Of a DNA stretch of 64,000 nt, positions 56,644 through 63,455 are shown one piece after another. Every line of letters begins with the position of its first letter. The first letter of the stretch is position 1. The translations under genes and the position numbers were made by a program. Source of the DNA: Corythucha ciliata (taxonomy: Eukaryota > Arthropoda > Insecta > Hemiptera > Tingidae); NCBI GenBank assembly GCA_038030265.1, contig CM075939.1, positions 51,565,253 to 51,629,252 of the forward strand. The letters run 5' to 3'. Below the pieces are notes generated by a model. The model did not search any database, was not told where the DNA came from, and was given only the letters and a program-made list of their open reading frames with translations.

Positions 56644-59600
56644 AGTATGTGTCGGGCTAAATTAACGCAACACGACACATAGGCGGAATCTTTTGTTTCG
56701 CGGCATATTCTGTCTCATTCTCGTTTGTTTCGTTTGTTTAGCCAAAATTATCGTTTGTTTACCATTTCATGTACGATGTTTTCGAAAAACAGTATGTGAC
56801 GGGCTAAGTTCACGCAACCCGACTAGGGTGACTAGACGTCCTACTTTCCCAGGACATGTCCTACATTTTTGTTAGAGCGTCCGGGGACGTCTGAGCTCAT
56901 TTTTCATGTGTCCGGGGAGAGGTCCAAAGTGTCCTGTTTTTTGTCCTATGTTTTCGGCTCAACTTATAACGTCTGTTGGGTCTGTAACTTCGAACATCTT
57001 TCACGTTCATATTTGAACAAAGCTGTGAGGCTTAGCCAAAATTTCCCCTGCTCACGTTTCGCCCTCACGGTTCTTATCCATCACGTTCTCAGGTAGATTT
57101 TCGATAACCAAATGTTTCAAATTTGGTACCAATTGGATTGGGTAATTTACTATCCCAATTTCGCGGATTTTCAAGCTTTTAAACATTTAATTTCGTGGGA
57201 TTCACCCTTTAAAAACCCAATTTTCGTGAGTTTTGCTCTTTCAACAACAATTTTTACGGATTTTGCTCTTTCAGAGCACAATTTCGTGGGCTTGGCTCGT
57301 TTAGAACCAAAATTCAAGGATAAATTTGCCTGATCAAGAATTAAGTTTCCTGGCTTCATCTATTTATACAGGGTGGATGCGTGAAAGTGTAAAAAAAAAG
57401 GTTTAAAGTAGACCTCATTTGCGATCGAAAAAACCCCATAAGCCATGGTCCTAAAAACAAAACCCTTCGAGGTATGATTTTGGTTTATTATTCATTCTGA
57501 ATAATACCTACACCTATGTTTTCGGTCAGAAATTTTTGTTTACAACCCACTCTCAAACTTTTTCTGTGTAAGTACGTTTTAACATGTCTAGAATCGATTT
57601 CTGCAATGTTGTCCGCCGTACGCCGTCCGGGCCATATCTTGTCCTAGGATTGCTCGAAAAAACTCGTTCTTTCGCATATAGACTCCATTTGGGATCTAGT
57701 TGGTCCTAACATCTGATCAGTTTGATCAAATAACTCCCTGGCTTTTTATGCGCCAAAAGTGGGTCCAACATGGGGGTTTTCAAAGGTTTTGAGATCATAG
57801 GGGGGGGGGGTGTCAATTTTCACGTAATTTCAAGCCGGATTCGACTACATTCATGAATAATAAACCCAAGTGTAAAATTTACAGCATTTTACTTCGATTT
57901 TTTAAACATCTTTTTAGGATAACTATCTAAATATGAGAACTGAATATGAACGTGATCGTGGTTTGGTGAGCCAAAGTATCAAAAGATATCGCTCCGGCAG
58001 CTGGCTGTCGTCGCTGTCGAATGGAGTGCATTTCATTCGACGAATGTCAGTAAATTAGCGATTATTTGGCAGAAATTGCTAAATAAAAGTAGATAGTCAC
58101 ACTGAGCACAAATTTTTGTCGAATAATCGCAAATTAACTTAAACCGTCGAACTTCGTAGTAGTGAAATGCACTTGGAAAATTAATTTTGGTCCTTATAAA
58201 TACCCAATTGGATTTCGCTCTTTCAAACCGCGTAAATAACAATTTTAATATTGAACTGAGTTTTTAGGCGTCCTACTGTTGTTTCCTACATTACATGCCG
58301 TCACAAGCGTCCTACTTTTTCGTGCCAGGCGTACTCGGAATCTACTTTTACATCTCGTCACCCTGAACCCGACACATAGCCTAAATCGTTTGTTTCGCGC
58401 CATATTCCATAAACAAAATATTGATTCATTTTTAAGCCGGCTCCACACATGCGGTGTTTGCCAAATAACGAGCAAAATACCAATTATGAACAAAATATCA
58501 ATTTCTAGCATTGCCTAGAAACCGACCAACTGAAAATTGAAAAATATTTTGCTCGTTATTTGGCAAATACCGCATGTGTGGAGCCGGCTTTAGGTCAATT
58601 TTCTGACATCAGATCCGCAAAATTTGATTTTAGAAAAAGCCAAACCGATAAATTGCTTTTTTCAAGACGCCAAATGCGGTTGGTTAGTCCAGACCTCGAA
58701 ATTGGGTTATGACTTACGTGAAGCGTCAAAGCCGTGAATTTGGACATCGATAGTGCCTAATCAATTGGTAGGGGATTTTTGAATGAGCCAACCTCGTGAA
58801 ATCATATTTTTAAATGGGCCAAATAGGCGAGAAAAGGGTTGAAATGGGTAAAATCCGCATATTTTAGCCTTATACTCGTTAGGCACTTGTTATTATTTGT
58901 CGAAAAACCACACCCTCCTTTCTTGTTTGGGCAGCCCTGAATAGATTGGATAGAGGGTTGAAGAATTTAAAAAATCCAATTTTATGGGATTATATCTCCA
59001 CAAAATAAATTTCACGGGTTGTGTGGTGCTTCAAAATATCAATTTCACTGTTTGGGATCTTCCGAAGTCCAAGTTACGCAGGTTTCTGACCCTTACAAGA
59101 ATCCAATTTCGAGTACCAGGCTCCTTTTAAAACCAACATTTCGAAGTTTGGCGCATTTTAAATCGATATCACGGGATTGGCTCACCCAGAAGAATATTTC
59201 GCAGGATTGACCCCAGTCGAAATGCCATTTGGCTGGATACGGCCTCTTCTAGAAATGAATTTCACGGAGTTCACTCATTCAAAATCAAAATTCGTGGGAC
59301 CAGCTCCCTCCATGAACATACGAAATTCCGAAGGGTTGGCTCTTTGAAGAAAAATTTCTCAGGGTTGGGTCTTTATCAAGAAACCAAATTCGCCGGTTTC
59401 ACTGCACTACAAATGAAATTTTGCGCTGTTGACTTATTTAAAAAGCATAATTATCGCGGATTTAGCTCTTGAAAACCTCAAATTTCCCGTATCTGGCACT
59501 TTGAGAACCCAATTTCGTGGTTTGTCATTCAAGAACCAATTTAGACTTCCAATTTAATCTCAAAAACTAACAATCCGTTCGTGAAAATTGCTACTTTCAC

Positions 59601-62600
59601 TGTAAAAATATATTAGCAACCAGAACATTGACGTAACCACATTTCCTTTATACGTCCGGCAATTAGTGAATTAATTGCTTTTAGAAGACCCTTTTCTACG
59701 GACAATTATGGGATTACTCCCTTCCTCATCGCACCACCCTGGTCACAACTTTGAATTCGAGGGAGTGGGGAGCCTGAAAATAAAGAAATTAATCTTTAAA
59801 TTAAATACTTACTATTCTTTGTTTTGAGTTCCGAGAAAAAATTGCTCCCCAGGTGGGATTCGAACCCACGCCCTCCTTGTTTCGCGCCAGGGGCTCCAAC
59901 CGAGCTATCCCGGGAGTCAACGCAAAGAGCGAATCCACTCAGGAGAAATCCCCTCCCGGAACTCAAAATGTACCTATCGGGTCAGTGCATGGCATACGTC
60001 ACATTTCCTTTATATGTCCGGCAATTAGTGAAATGCTCCCCTTTTCACCGCACCACCCTAGTCACAACTGCGAATTCGAGGGAGTGGGAAGACTGAAAAT
60101 AAAGAAATTAATCTTTACGTATGCCATGCACTGACCCGATAGGTGCATTTTGAATTCCGGGAGGGGATTTCTCCAGAGTGGATTCGCTCTTTGCGTGGAC
60201 TCCCGGGATAGCTCAGTTGGTTAGAGCACCTGGCGCGAAAGGAGGTCGTGGGTTCTAATCCCACCTGGGGAGTAATTTTTTCTCGGAACTCAAAACAAGT
60301 AAAGAATAGTAAGTATTTTAATTTAAAGTTTAATTTCTTTATTTTCAGCCTCCCCTCGAATTCACAGTTGTGACTAGTGGTGTGCGGTGAGGAGGAGAGT
60401 AATCCCATAATTGTCCGTAGAAAAGGGTCTTCTAAACGCAATTAATTGACGTAATCCAAAAGCTTGATTTTTCGTCCTCAAATTTGCGAATTTGCCAAAG
60501 AAGGTGACTTTTAACGCCCCCCTCCCACTACTCGGTGGCGTTTTTGACCATGAAAGCCGCGTCAGTCCAAAAACTGCTGCCCTTTCTATTGGCTGAACGC
60601 GTTCTAATGTCTTGCGTTTTCACAGGAGGTAAACAGCTGCGGAGTCATTAGCAAGTTGAAAAACAGACGGCTTCTTCTTTTAAACGACCAACTTATTTGC
60701 GTATCGGTCAGCAGTAAAGAGGAGAACGTCAATTGCCTGCCGCGACTCACTTACAAGTGGAGTTGCTCCATAAATGACATTCAAGTGAGTTTAATTCGCC
60801 TTTGTTGAAATTTTTTTGTATTATTTCCGGCTTCTTGTTTTTCTTTGTATTTATTTTTATTTTTGATTGAGGAGATGGTGGTTGGAACCAAATTTCATAT
60901 CAATTACCTAATTTAACTTGATAACCAGAAGAAAAATGGAAAGATCGGGCTGACAAATTAACTAAAAACTAACCCTTTAACTTCTAAAAACACGAAGAAA
61001 TAGACAAATATTTCCACCCCGCCCCTTGTTGCTCAGGTCATAGAAAGTTCGGGCTCGCCGACTCTAAGTCGACTGCTTACACCGAACGGAAGCCTTGCTT
61101 CCACCAACTCCTCCGGTACCTCAGACAGTTTATGCATGGAAATGAGTCAGTTGATGCACGATTATCAAATCATTAGTAGAATTCATGATTTGACGCACAG
61201 TCTTAAGGGGCAGTACGTGGTAAGTTATTTTTGTTGTTGTTATTATGGTAGGAGGGGTCGCATAAAATGGGGAGGGAACATTTTTTTTTTTTTTTTTTTC
61301 AATCGCCGTGGAATTTGTAGGAAGTGAACGCGGAGTTGACTCGAAGCCTTCTCGACGGAATTCAAAGAGAAATCCAAAGGAAGGACGAGCAAATGGCCTG
61401 GCTTGACTCGTGCTGTCTTGAAATTGTCGCCAAGGGTAAGGAGGAGCCGTACACGTTTCAAATGACAAGTCAAGAGACGCGTAAAGAGTGGATCACCGAG
61501 TTGCGACTCGCCCGTCTAGCTCTGGACAGTAACAACACCCCCGCCTGGGAAGTCCCTGAACAGGAGCTTCGGCCGTCGACAAAAATGCCACTGTTCGTGG
61601 CTGCTCACCCTGTGTTTACTGCTAGTCCTATGTCTGAAGTGAGTATTTATTCATTTTTTTAGAATTATATTTAAATATTTTAAACATTTACATTTAATTG
61701 TTCAAAGGTACTTTGCGGGTGTTACTACAGTACCACGTGCGGGAAAACCGCCTATTTGTGGGTCTGCACCTACGACGGCGCCGACAGTCACATTTCAATA
61801 GCTCAAACGTGGCAAACATCGCTCAAACCGTTGACTCATTTTCAAATTCCCGATACCAAAGTGGCCACGATGGAGTACGTACGAAATATGGACACGGTGT
61901 GGCTCGGCACGGCCAACGATCGAATCATTTTGTACGCTGTCTGCGACGTTGAACACCCCGAGCAAGTGAACTGCGTGCCAGTAGCTGGTGAAGTGACCGC
62001 GATTAAAGTTCATTGTGACAATGTGTTCGCGTCATTGAGCACGGGCCGCCTGCTCATGTTCAGGCGACACGGCGTTTCTTCGGAACCGGAGGAGATCACT
62101 CTGGGAACGGATCCGATCGCCTGTTTACTTCCGATTAATTTGTCGCTGTACGCTGCCTGTGGGAAGACCATCACTGTTATGAGCGCCATTACTGGAGAGC
62201 TTCAGGTATGTTTCAATTAGTACATGAATTGCTGTAATATACTTGAAAATTGTCTTCATAGAAATCGTTTACAATCCATCGAGACCACGTCAATGGTCAT
62301 ATCAGCTTTTTGGCTCATTCAGGGGTTGGTCTGTGGTTGTCGCTTTCTGGATCGAGTACCATATGTTTGTATCACACCGAAACCTTTAAGCATCTTCAGG
62401 TGAACAATCTCAAAACATTGCACGAATATCGCACACTCAAATTTTCTTAAATTTACAGGATATAAACGTAGCCAGCAATGTTATTCGAGTCACAGGGCCG
62501 CCGGCTCCTACCTCGGTGACAGTCACAGGTCTCCTCGCCGTCAAAGGCCTCCTCTGGGTGGGCACAAACACTGGTCTCGCTCTCACCATTCCCTTGCCCC

Positions 62601-63077
62601 GCCTCGAAGGCGTTCCAATAATTTCCGGTCGCGTTCACGTCTCCTATCACGGTCATACTGGATCACTCTCACTTCTGTTACCACTCCACGATCCGCCGAC
62701 CGTTCTCAAACGACCCCCTTCAAAAGCCATCGCTTCCGACATTTACGGTCTCTACGGTCAACTCATGTATGTCAAAGTGAGTTTTCCCCTCCCCACCCAC
62801 CCACTATCCAGGAATTGAATTGACTATCATCCTCAATTTTTCCTAGAATTACGACGACGACGAAAAATCCGACTCAGAATGGTCACAAAGTTCGTGTCAC
62901 GACTCGTCATCGCCCACACGTAGCAATGACAGCGTTGGAGCCTCGTTGAACAACAATAAAAAGGAGCACACTCTGATCACAATCACTGGTGGTTCGGGCT
63001 ACGTCAATTACCAGCATTGTTGCTACAATGCCATCAACAACGTTGCTCATATCGTCATCTGGGAAATGAAGCTGTAA
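39501..63077 (+). CDS. ARHGEF10: Rho guanine nucleotide exchange factor, ARHGEF10-like (14 exons)
   Basis: Joining 39501-39950, 46445-46754, 53914-54311, 54388-54546, 54620-54916, 54985-55077, 55148-55366, 60626-60784, 61037-61219, 61321-61638, 61708-62205, 62262-62399, 62459-62776 and 62847-63077 gives 3771 nt, 1256 residues and a TAA stop. Every junction is GT-AG and keeps frame; all introns are phase 0 except intron 2 (phase 1). Residues 1-386 are low-complexity; the DH domain is about 417-612 ([31 protein letters not shown]); the split PH domain is about 635-825; a propeller-like region follows to the end ([31 protein letters not shown]). Order, length and motifs match ARHGEF10/ARHGEF10L, which activate Rho GTPases, rather than ARHGEF17. 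The start is the ATG at the first base of exon 1; extra upstream coding exons cannot be excluded. Confidence 0.88.
40550..41072. repeat. Inverted-repeat element made of two abutting hairpins
   Basis: A perfect 25-bp inverted repeat (40550-40574 with 41048-41072) encloses two long hairpins placed end to end: 40658-40788, arms about 57 bp, and 40789-40986, arms about 70 bp starting ACTTGATGAGGTTTTG. The second holds a 40-bp direct repeat (CCAATGGGTCCGTTGTAAAA, twice) near its loop. There is no frame. It is probably a foldback transposon or nested MITEs. Confidence 0.85.
41805..42033. repeat. Dispersed repeat, also at 57605-57872
   Basis: From CCGTCCGGGCCATATCTTG through GAATAATAAACCCA this matches the second site closely in the same orientation, with small indels and a longer G run in the other copy. 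Confidence 0.85.
42175..42531. repeat. Harbinger-like MITE with TAA target duplication
   Basis: The termini AGGAGCCCCTAGACGGTCAG and CTGATCGTCTAGGGGCTCCT are inverted with one mismatch. TAA lies just outside both ends (42172-42174 and 42532-42534). It lies inside the right arm of the foldback element 41075-42600 and so inserted later. Confidence 0.88.
42787..42855. repeat. Left half of a split MITE (ATAGTTGAACCA family)
   Basis: ATAGTTGAACCA, then CCAGATGTAAATGGACCTAT and CATGTAAT match the left half of the complete copy at 49497-49621. The right half is found 1.8 kb downstream at 44697-44760. Confidence 0.75.
42867..43024. repeat. Small MITE, GGGGTACTCAAATA termini
   Basis: GGGGTACTCAAATA near 42869 is inverted as TATTTGAGTACCCC near 43011, with further pairing inward (GTAAAC and GTTTAC words). 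About 158 bp without a frame. Confidence 0.65.
43030..44080. repeat. 21-22-bp minisatellite (GAAATTGACAGTTTCCAGGAC)
   Basis: Roughly 1 kb is made of diverged units of GAAATTGACAGTTTCCAGGAC, dozens of them, with occasional longer spacers and two G runs. Neighbouring units differ at several positions, so the array is old. It lies inside RhoGEF intron 1, inside a split MITE. Confidence 0.85.
44081..45150. repeat. Mixed degenerate ~30-bp repeats
   Basis: Words such as GTCAGTTTAGGC, CAATTTGGCC and GAAATTTGG recur at irregular 25-35 bp spacing, resembling both the 31-kb and the 10.8-kb families. The right half of the split MITE (44697-44760) lies within it. Confidence 0.45.
45154..45595. repeat. 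Inserted element with perfect 17-bp termini
   Basis: TCAATGGGGAACTTGCA at the left end is exactly inverted at the right end. The flanks (TTTATGAGTCC on the left, AATGCAGCTGGCCCC on the right) are contiguous in a related repeat at 19362-19435, which therefore shows the uninterrupted site. No transposase frame. Confidence 0.8.
46122..46249. repeat. Hairpin MITE, AGCAAGGTGTTCTGG termini
   Basis: The left arm (AGCAAGGTGTTCTGGTCATT, GGAGCATAGTTGCCAT, AGCCAATA) is matched in inverse order by the right arm over about 55-60 bp around a very short loop. Confidence 0.8.
46445..46754 (+). CDS. ARHGEF10: RhoGEF exon 2 (residues 151-254)
   Basis: Opens [15 protein letters not shown] after TTCAACAG and ends in codon position 1 at the donor GTGAGC. 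It contains serine/threonine-rich sequence ([15 protein letters not shown]), alanine and glycine runs, and [16 protein letters not shown]. No catalytic domain; probably a flexible regulatory region. Confidence 0.88.
48804..48930. repeat. MITE, GCGTTTTCCATT family, copy 2
   Basis: GCGATTTCCATT at the left and AATGGAAAACGC at the right, with inner inverted words (CACTACACAAGTGTAAT and complement, TCTCTCC and GAGAGGA). Confidence 0.75.
49233..49454. repeat. MITE A, CGATGTATAAA termini
   Basis: The left end CGATGTATAAAAGAACTGG with ATTGCTCA pairs with the right end TGAGCAATCCAGG then TTTATACATCG. A second copy in the opposite orientation lies at 49931-50145, so the two form a large inverted pair. 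Confidence 0.8.
49497..49621. repeat. MITE, ATAGTTGAACCAC termini, complete copy
   Basis: Perfect 14-bp terminal inverted repeats TATAGTTGAACCAC and GTGGTTCAACTATA bound 125 bp. This copy serves as the unsplit reference for the pieces at 42787-42855 and 44697-44760. Confidence 0.85.
49755..49853. repeat. MITE, GCGTTTTCCATT family, copy 3
   Basis: GCGATTTCCATTCGACACAC at the left and GAATGGAAAACGC at the right, with an inner TCCTCTCC and GAGAGGACG pair. It sits between the two inverted MITEs at 49233-49454 and 49931-50145. Confidence 0.75.
49931..50145. repeat. MITE B, inverted copy of MITE A
   Basis: Reverse complement of 49233-49454 over nearly its whole length, including ACAATCACCCTGTCC and GTTATGGCAAC words. 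The ends are CGATATATGTAGAAACCTGG and the complementary TTATATCG. Confidence 0.8.
50372..50691. repeat. MITE with GGCCGTATTCAGAAAC-type termini
   Basis: The left end GGCCCGTATTCAGAAACC pairs with the right end GGTGGGTTTCTGAATACGGCC over about 20 bp; 320 bp in all, no frame. ATAA occurs just outside each end and may be the target duplication. A partial relative is at 33236-33425. Confidence 0.8.
50790..51115. repeat. Degenerate repeat (GCGAATTAGCGTATTTTC type)
   Basis: Words GCGAATTAGCGTATTTTC, AATTGTACCGAG and GGAAGTTGCC recur at 30-50 bp spacing, much diverged. Confidence 0.5.
51683..52380 (-). pseudogene. Non-LTR retrotransposon RNase H fragment, one stop
   Basis: On the minus strand: RNase H end with [12 protein letters not shown] and [12 protein letters not shown], then [14 protein letters not shown], a TAA at about 52008-52010, and in the same frame [20 protein letters not shown] through [19 protein letters not shown] to RINRFEEP and a stop at 51683. 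It parallels 21899-22500 but is clearly diverged, so it is a different family member. The first cysteine of the C-terminal zinc motif is lost. Reverse transcriptase is absent. It lies antisense in RhoGEF intron 2. Confidence 0.85.
52385..53913. other. Intron 2 remainder
   Basis: C run near 52483 and G run near 53200. No gene or clear repeat is seen before the exon 3 acceptor (TTCGATAG). Confidence 0.5.
53914..54311 (+). CDS. ARHGEF10: RhoGEF exon 3 (residues 254-386)
   Basis: Completes the split valine codon and reads [20 protein letters not shown]. It contains [17 protein letters not shown] and many serine, cysteine and glycine residues; probably disordered. Donor is GAG/GTTGGA, the weakest in the gene, but the next exon keeps frame exactly. 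Confidence 0.82.
54388..54546 (+). CDS. ARHGEF10: RhoGEF exon 4 (residues 387-439), DH start
   Basis: [11 protein letters not shown], then a proline-rich link and the first DH helix [19 protein letters not shown], the conserved region 1 of DBL-homology domains. The following 73-bp intron holds a C run right after the donor. Confidence 0.92.
54620..54916 (+). CDS. ARHGEF10: RhoGEF exon 5 (residues 440-538), DH
   Basis: [20 protein letters not shown], then [15 protein letters not shown] and [20 protein letters not shown]. These blocks match the ARHGEF10-type DH domain very closely. Confidence 0.95.
54985..55077 (+). CDS. ARHGEF10: RhoGEF exon 6 (residues 539-569), DH core
   Basis: A 31-residue exon with [16 protein letters not shown], the conserved region 3 helix that contacts the GTPase. 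Confidence 0.95.
55148..55366 (+). CDS. ARHGEF10: RhoGEF exon 7 (residues 570-642), DH end
   Basis: [34 protein letters not shown] and [11 protein letters not shown]: end of the DH domain and start of PH. A broken copy of its first 124 bases with acceptor lies at 55931-56074. Confidence 0.93.
55931..56074 (+). pseudogene. Broken duplicate of RhoGEF exon 7 (5' part)
   Basis: About 95 percent identical to 55125-55271, including the polypyrimidine tract and CAG acceptor. It differs by a handful of substitutions, one inserted base before the acceptor and a 4-base deletion. The second change plus a C-to-T makes an in-frame TGA after GQGHPE. It has no exon end or donor, so it cannot serve as an exon. 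Confidence 0.92.
56080..56510. repeat. Degenerate ~30-bp repeat (GAAATTGCTTTTTG type)
   Basis: Units such as GCGAAATTGTTTGTTTTTT, GAAATTGGTTTCG and ATAAATTGCTTTTTGAATG recur at about 30 bp, on the same strand as those at 10.8 kb. Confidence 0.6.
56824..58365. mobile_element. hAT-like non-autonomous element with 8-bp TSD
   Basis: Ends are TAGGGTGACTAGACGT and ACATCTCGTCACCCTG, inverted with a few mismatches. AACCCGAC lies directly outside both (56816-56823 and 58366-58373), the 8-bp target duplication of hAT elements. A neighbouring uninterrupted copy of the target (AACACGAC at 56669-56676) is followed by ACATAGG, as is the right flank (ACATAGC). No transposase; the interior has degenerate repeats and the dispersed repeat 57605-57872. 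Confidence 0.85.
57605..57872. repeat. Dispersed repeat, second copy of 41805-42033
   Basis: CCGTCCGGGCCATATCTTG through CATGAATAATAAACCCA with a 12-nt G run; close match to the copy in intron 1. Confidence 0.85.
58435..58589. repeat. Harbinger-like MITE with TTA target duplication
   Basis: The termini AGCCGGCTCCACACATGCGG and its complement extend about 50 bp inward through TTTGCCAAATAACGAGCAAA. TTA flanks both ends (58432-58434 and 58590-58592). Same family as 34237-34536. Confidence 0.9.
58610..59560. repeat. Degenerate ~30-bp repeats, both orientations
   Basis: 58610-58840 has CCGATAAATTGCTTTTTTC-type units; 58970-59560 has reverse units such as ATTTCACGGGTTG and GGCTCTTTGAAG. No coding potential. 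Confidence 0.55.
59843..59916 (-). other. tRNA-like SINE head, minus strand
   Basis: A box TAGCTCGGTTGG (59896-59907) and perfect B box GGTTCGAATCC (59857-59867), read on the minus strand. Spacing and stems depart from a real tRNA (no proper anticodon stem-loop), so it is tRNA-derived. Confidence 0.65.
60199..60274 (+). other. tRNA-like SINE head, plus strand
   Basis: A box TAGCTCAGTTGG (60209-60220) and near-consensus B box GGTTCTAATCC (60251-60261), with ends ACTCCC and GGGAGT. The D arm is good, but the anticodon loop lacks T33 and three bases are extra after the acceptor strand, so a functional tRNA gene is unlikely. Confidence 0.65.
60626..60784 (+). CDS. ARHGEF10: RhoGEF exon 8 (residues 643-695), PH
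   Basis: [20 protein letters not shown] then [10 protein letters not shown] and [16 protein letters not shown]-domain strands as in ARHGEF10. Acceptor TTTTCACAG, donor GTGAGT. Confidence 0.93.
61037..61219 (+). CDS. ARHGEF10: RhoGEF exon 9 (residues 696-756), PH insert
   Basis: [20 protein letters not shown], a serine-rich loop, then the helix [20 protein letters not shown]. It corresponds to the long insertion within the PH domain of this family. Donor GTG/GTAAGT; an alternative GT two bases earlier would break frame. Confidence 0.9.
61321..61638 (+). CDS. ARHGEF10: RhoGEF exon 10 (residues 757-862), PH end
   Basis: [40 protein letters not shown] (the closing PH helix), then the linker PAWEVPEQE to the propeller. 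Confidence 0.93.
61708..62205 (+). CDS. ARHGEF10: RhoGEF exon 11 (residues 863-1028), propeller
   Basis: Repeating beta-strand blocks [50 protein letters not shown] and [14 protein letters not shown] suggest WD40-like blades, as in the C-terminus of ARHGEF10 proteins. Confidence 0.93.
62262..62399 (+). CDS. ARHGEF10: RhoGEF exon 12 (residues 1029-1074), propeller
   Basis: [20 protein letters not shown] then [13 protein letters not shown], which continues into DINVAS of exon 13 as in vertebrate relatives. Confidence 0.93.
62459..62776 (+). CDS. ARHGEF10: RhoGEF exon 13 (residues 1075-1180), propeller
   Basis: [13 protein letters not shown], then [20 protein letters not shown] and [19 protein letters not shown]: the most diagnostic block for the ARHGEF10 branch. 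It ends in the linker [13 protein letters not shown]. Confidence 0.95.
62847..63077 (+). CDS. ARHGEF10: RhoGEF exon 14 (residues 1181-1256), C-terminus
   Basis: An acidic and serine-rich stretch ([16 protein letters not shown]), then the last blade [14 protein letters not shown] and HIVIWEMKL, stop TAA. The GG-GY and terminal I-W pattern is shared by the whole ARHGEF10/17 group. Confidence 0.93.
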   Translation, partial: NYDDDEKSDSEWSQSSCHDSSSPTRSNDSVGASLNNNKKEHTLITITGGSGYVNYQHCCYNAINNVAHIVIWEMKL

Positions 63078-63455
63078 CCCCCCCACCACCACCACCACCC
63101 CCACCAACACGACAACCTTTTTATTTTAAGAAATTGACCATTAGTTCGTCTTTAGTCATTTGTACCATGTTTTAACTCTTTATAAAGTGAACGCTTAACG
63201 TGTAATAATAGTATGTACCGAAGGTGCTAAACTTATTTATTTCTATTATTTGTTATTATGTACATATTTGTGTAAAAAAAATTGTCCTTAAAAAATGTAA
63301 ATTTGGACTCGAAAGTTTTAAAAAGAAGAACGCTAATTTTGTAACGACGCCATGTCCTTCGTTTTTCTCGAAACTATTGAAACATTTTGAATTTTTTGTT
63401 GTACCTGAGATTTAATCGAGCGGAATTATAATAAAAAAAACTAAAATTTCATAGT
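63078..63455 (+). other. RhoGEF 3' untranslated region (predicted)
   Basis: Begins with a C/A-rich CCACCACCACC run and becomes AT-rich. Its end is inferred from the AATAAA signal near 63430. Confidence 0.6.
63430..63435 (+). terminator. Polyadenylation signal AATAAA
   Basis: Canonical AATAAA 353 bases after the stop codon, followed by A-rich and then T-rich DNA. It is the first canonical hexamer after the stop that I see on this strand. Confidence 0.65.

Larger units (their letters stand above)
56518..58609. repeat. Inverted-repeat element holding two later insertions
   Basis: ATGTCAGAAAATT with TGAATCAAT at the left is inverted as ATTGATTCA and AATTTTCTGACAT at the right. Inside, the block CGTTTGTTTACCATTT and ACAGTATGTGnCGGGCTAA occurs twice (56570-56680 and 56740-56822). 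A poly(A) run of about 34 lies at 56609-56642. A hAT-like element (56824-58365) interrupts its second block and a Harbinger-like MITE (58435-58589) its right terminus. Confidence 0.75.
59669..60449. repeat. Foldback of two inverted tRNA-derived SINE-like units
   Basis: The left arm (59669 to about 59992) and the right arm (60117-60449) are inverted repeats of about 330 bp. Each carries one tRNA-like sequence. The spacer 60000-60116 is itself a direct repeat of the left arm start (CATTTCCTTTATATGTCCGG). It lies just upstream of exon 8. Confidence 0.85.
55367..60625 (+). other. RhoGEF intron 7 (5.3 kb), nested elements
   Basis: It contains a dead partial exon 7 copy, degenerate repeats, a three-layer nest of DNA elements (56518-58609) and a foldback carrying two tRNA-like sequences (59669-60449). 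Confidence 0.8.

Noticed and set aside
60199..60274. Possible functional tRNA gene
   Set aside because: A and B boxes are good, but the anticodon loop lacks T33, acceptor pairing needs extra unpaired bases, and the sequence is part of a repeated unit.
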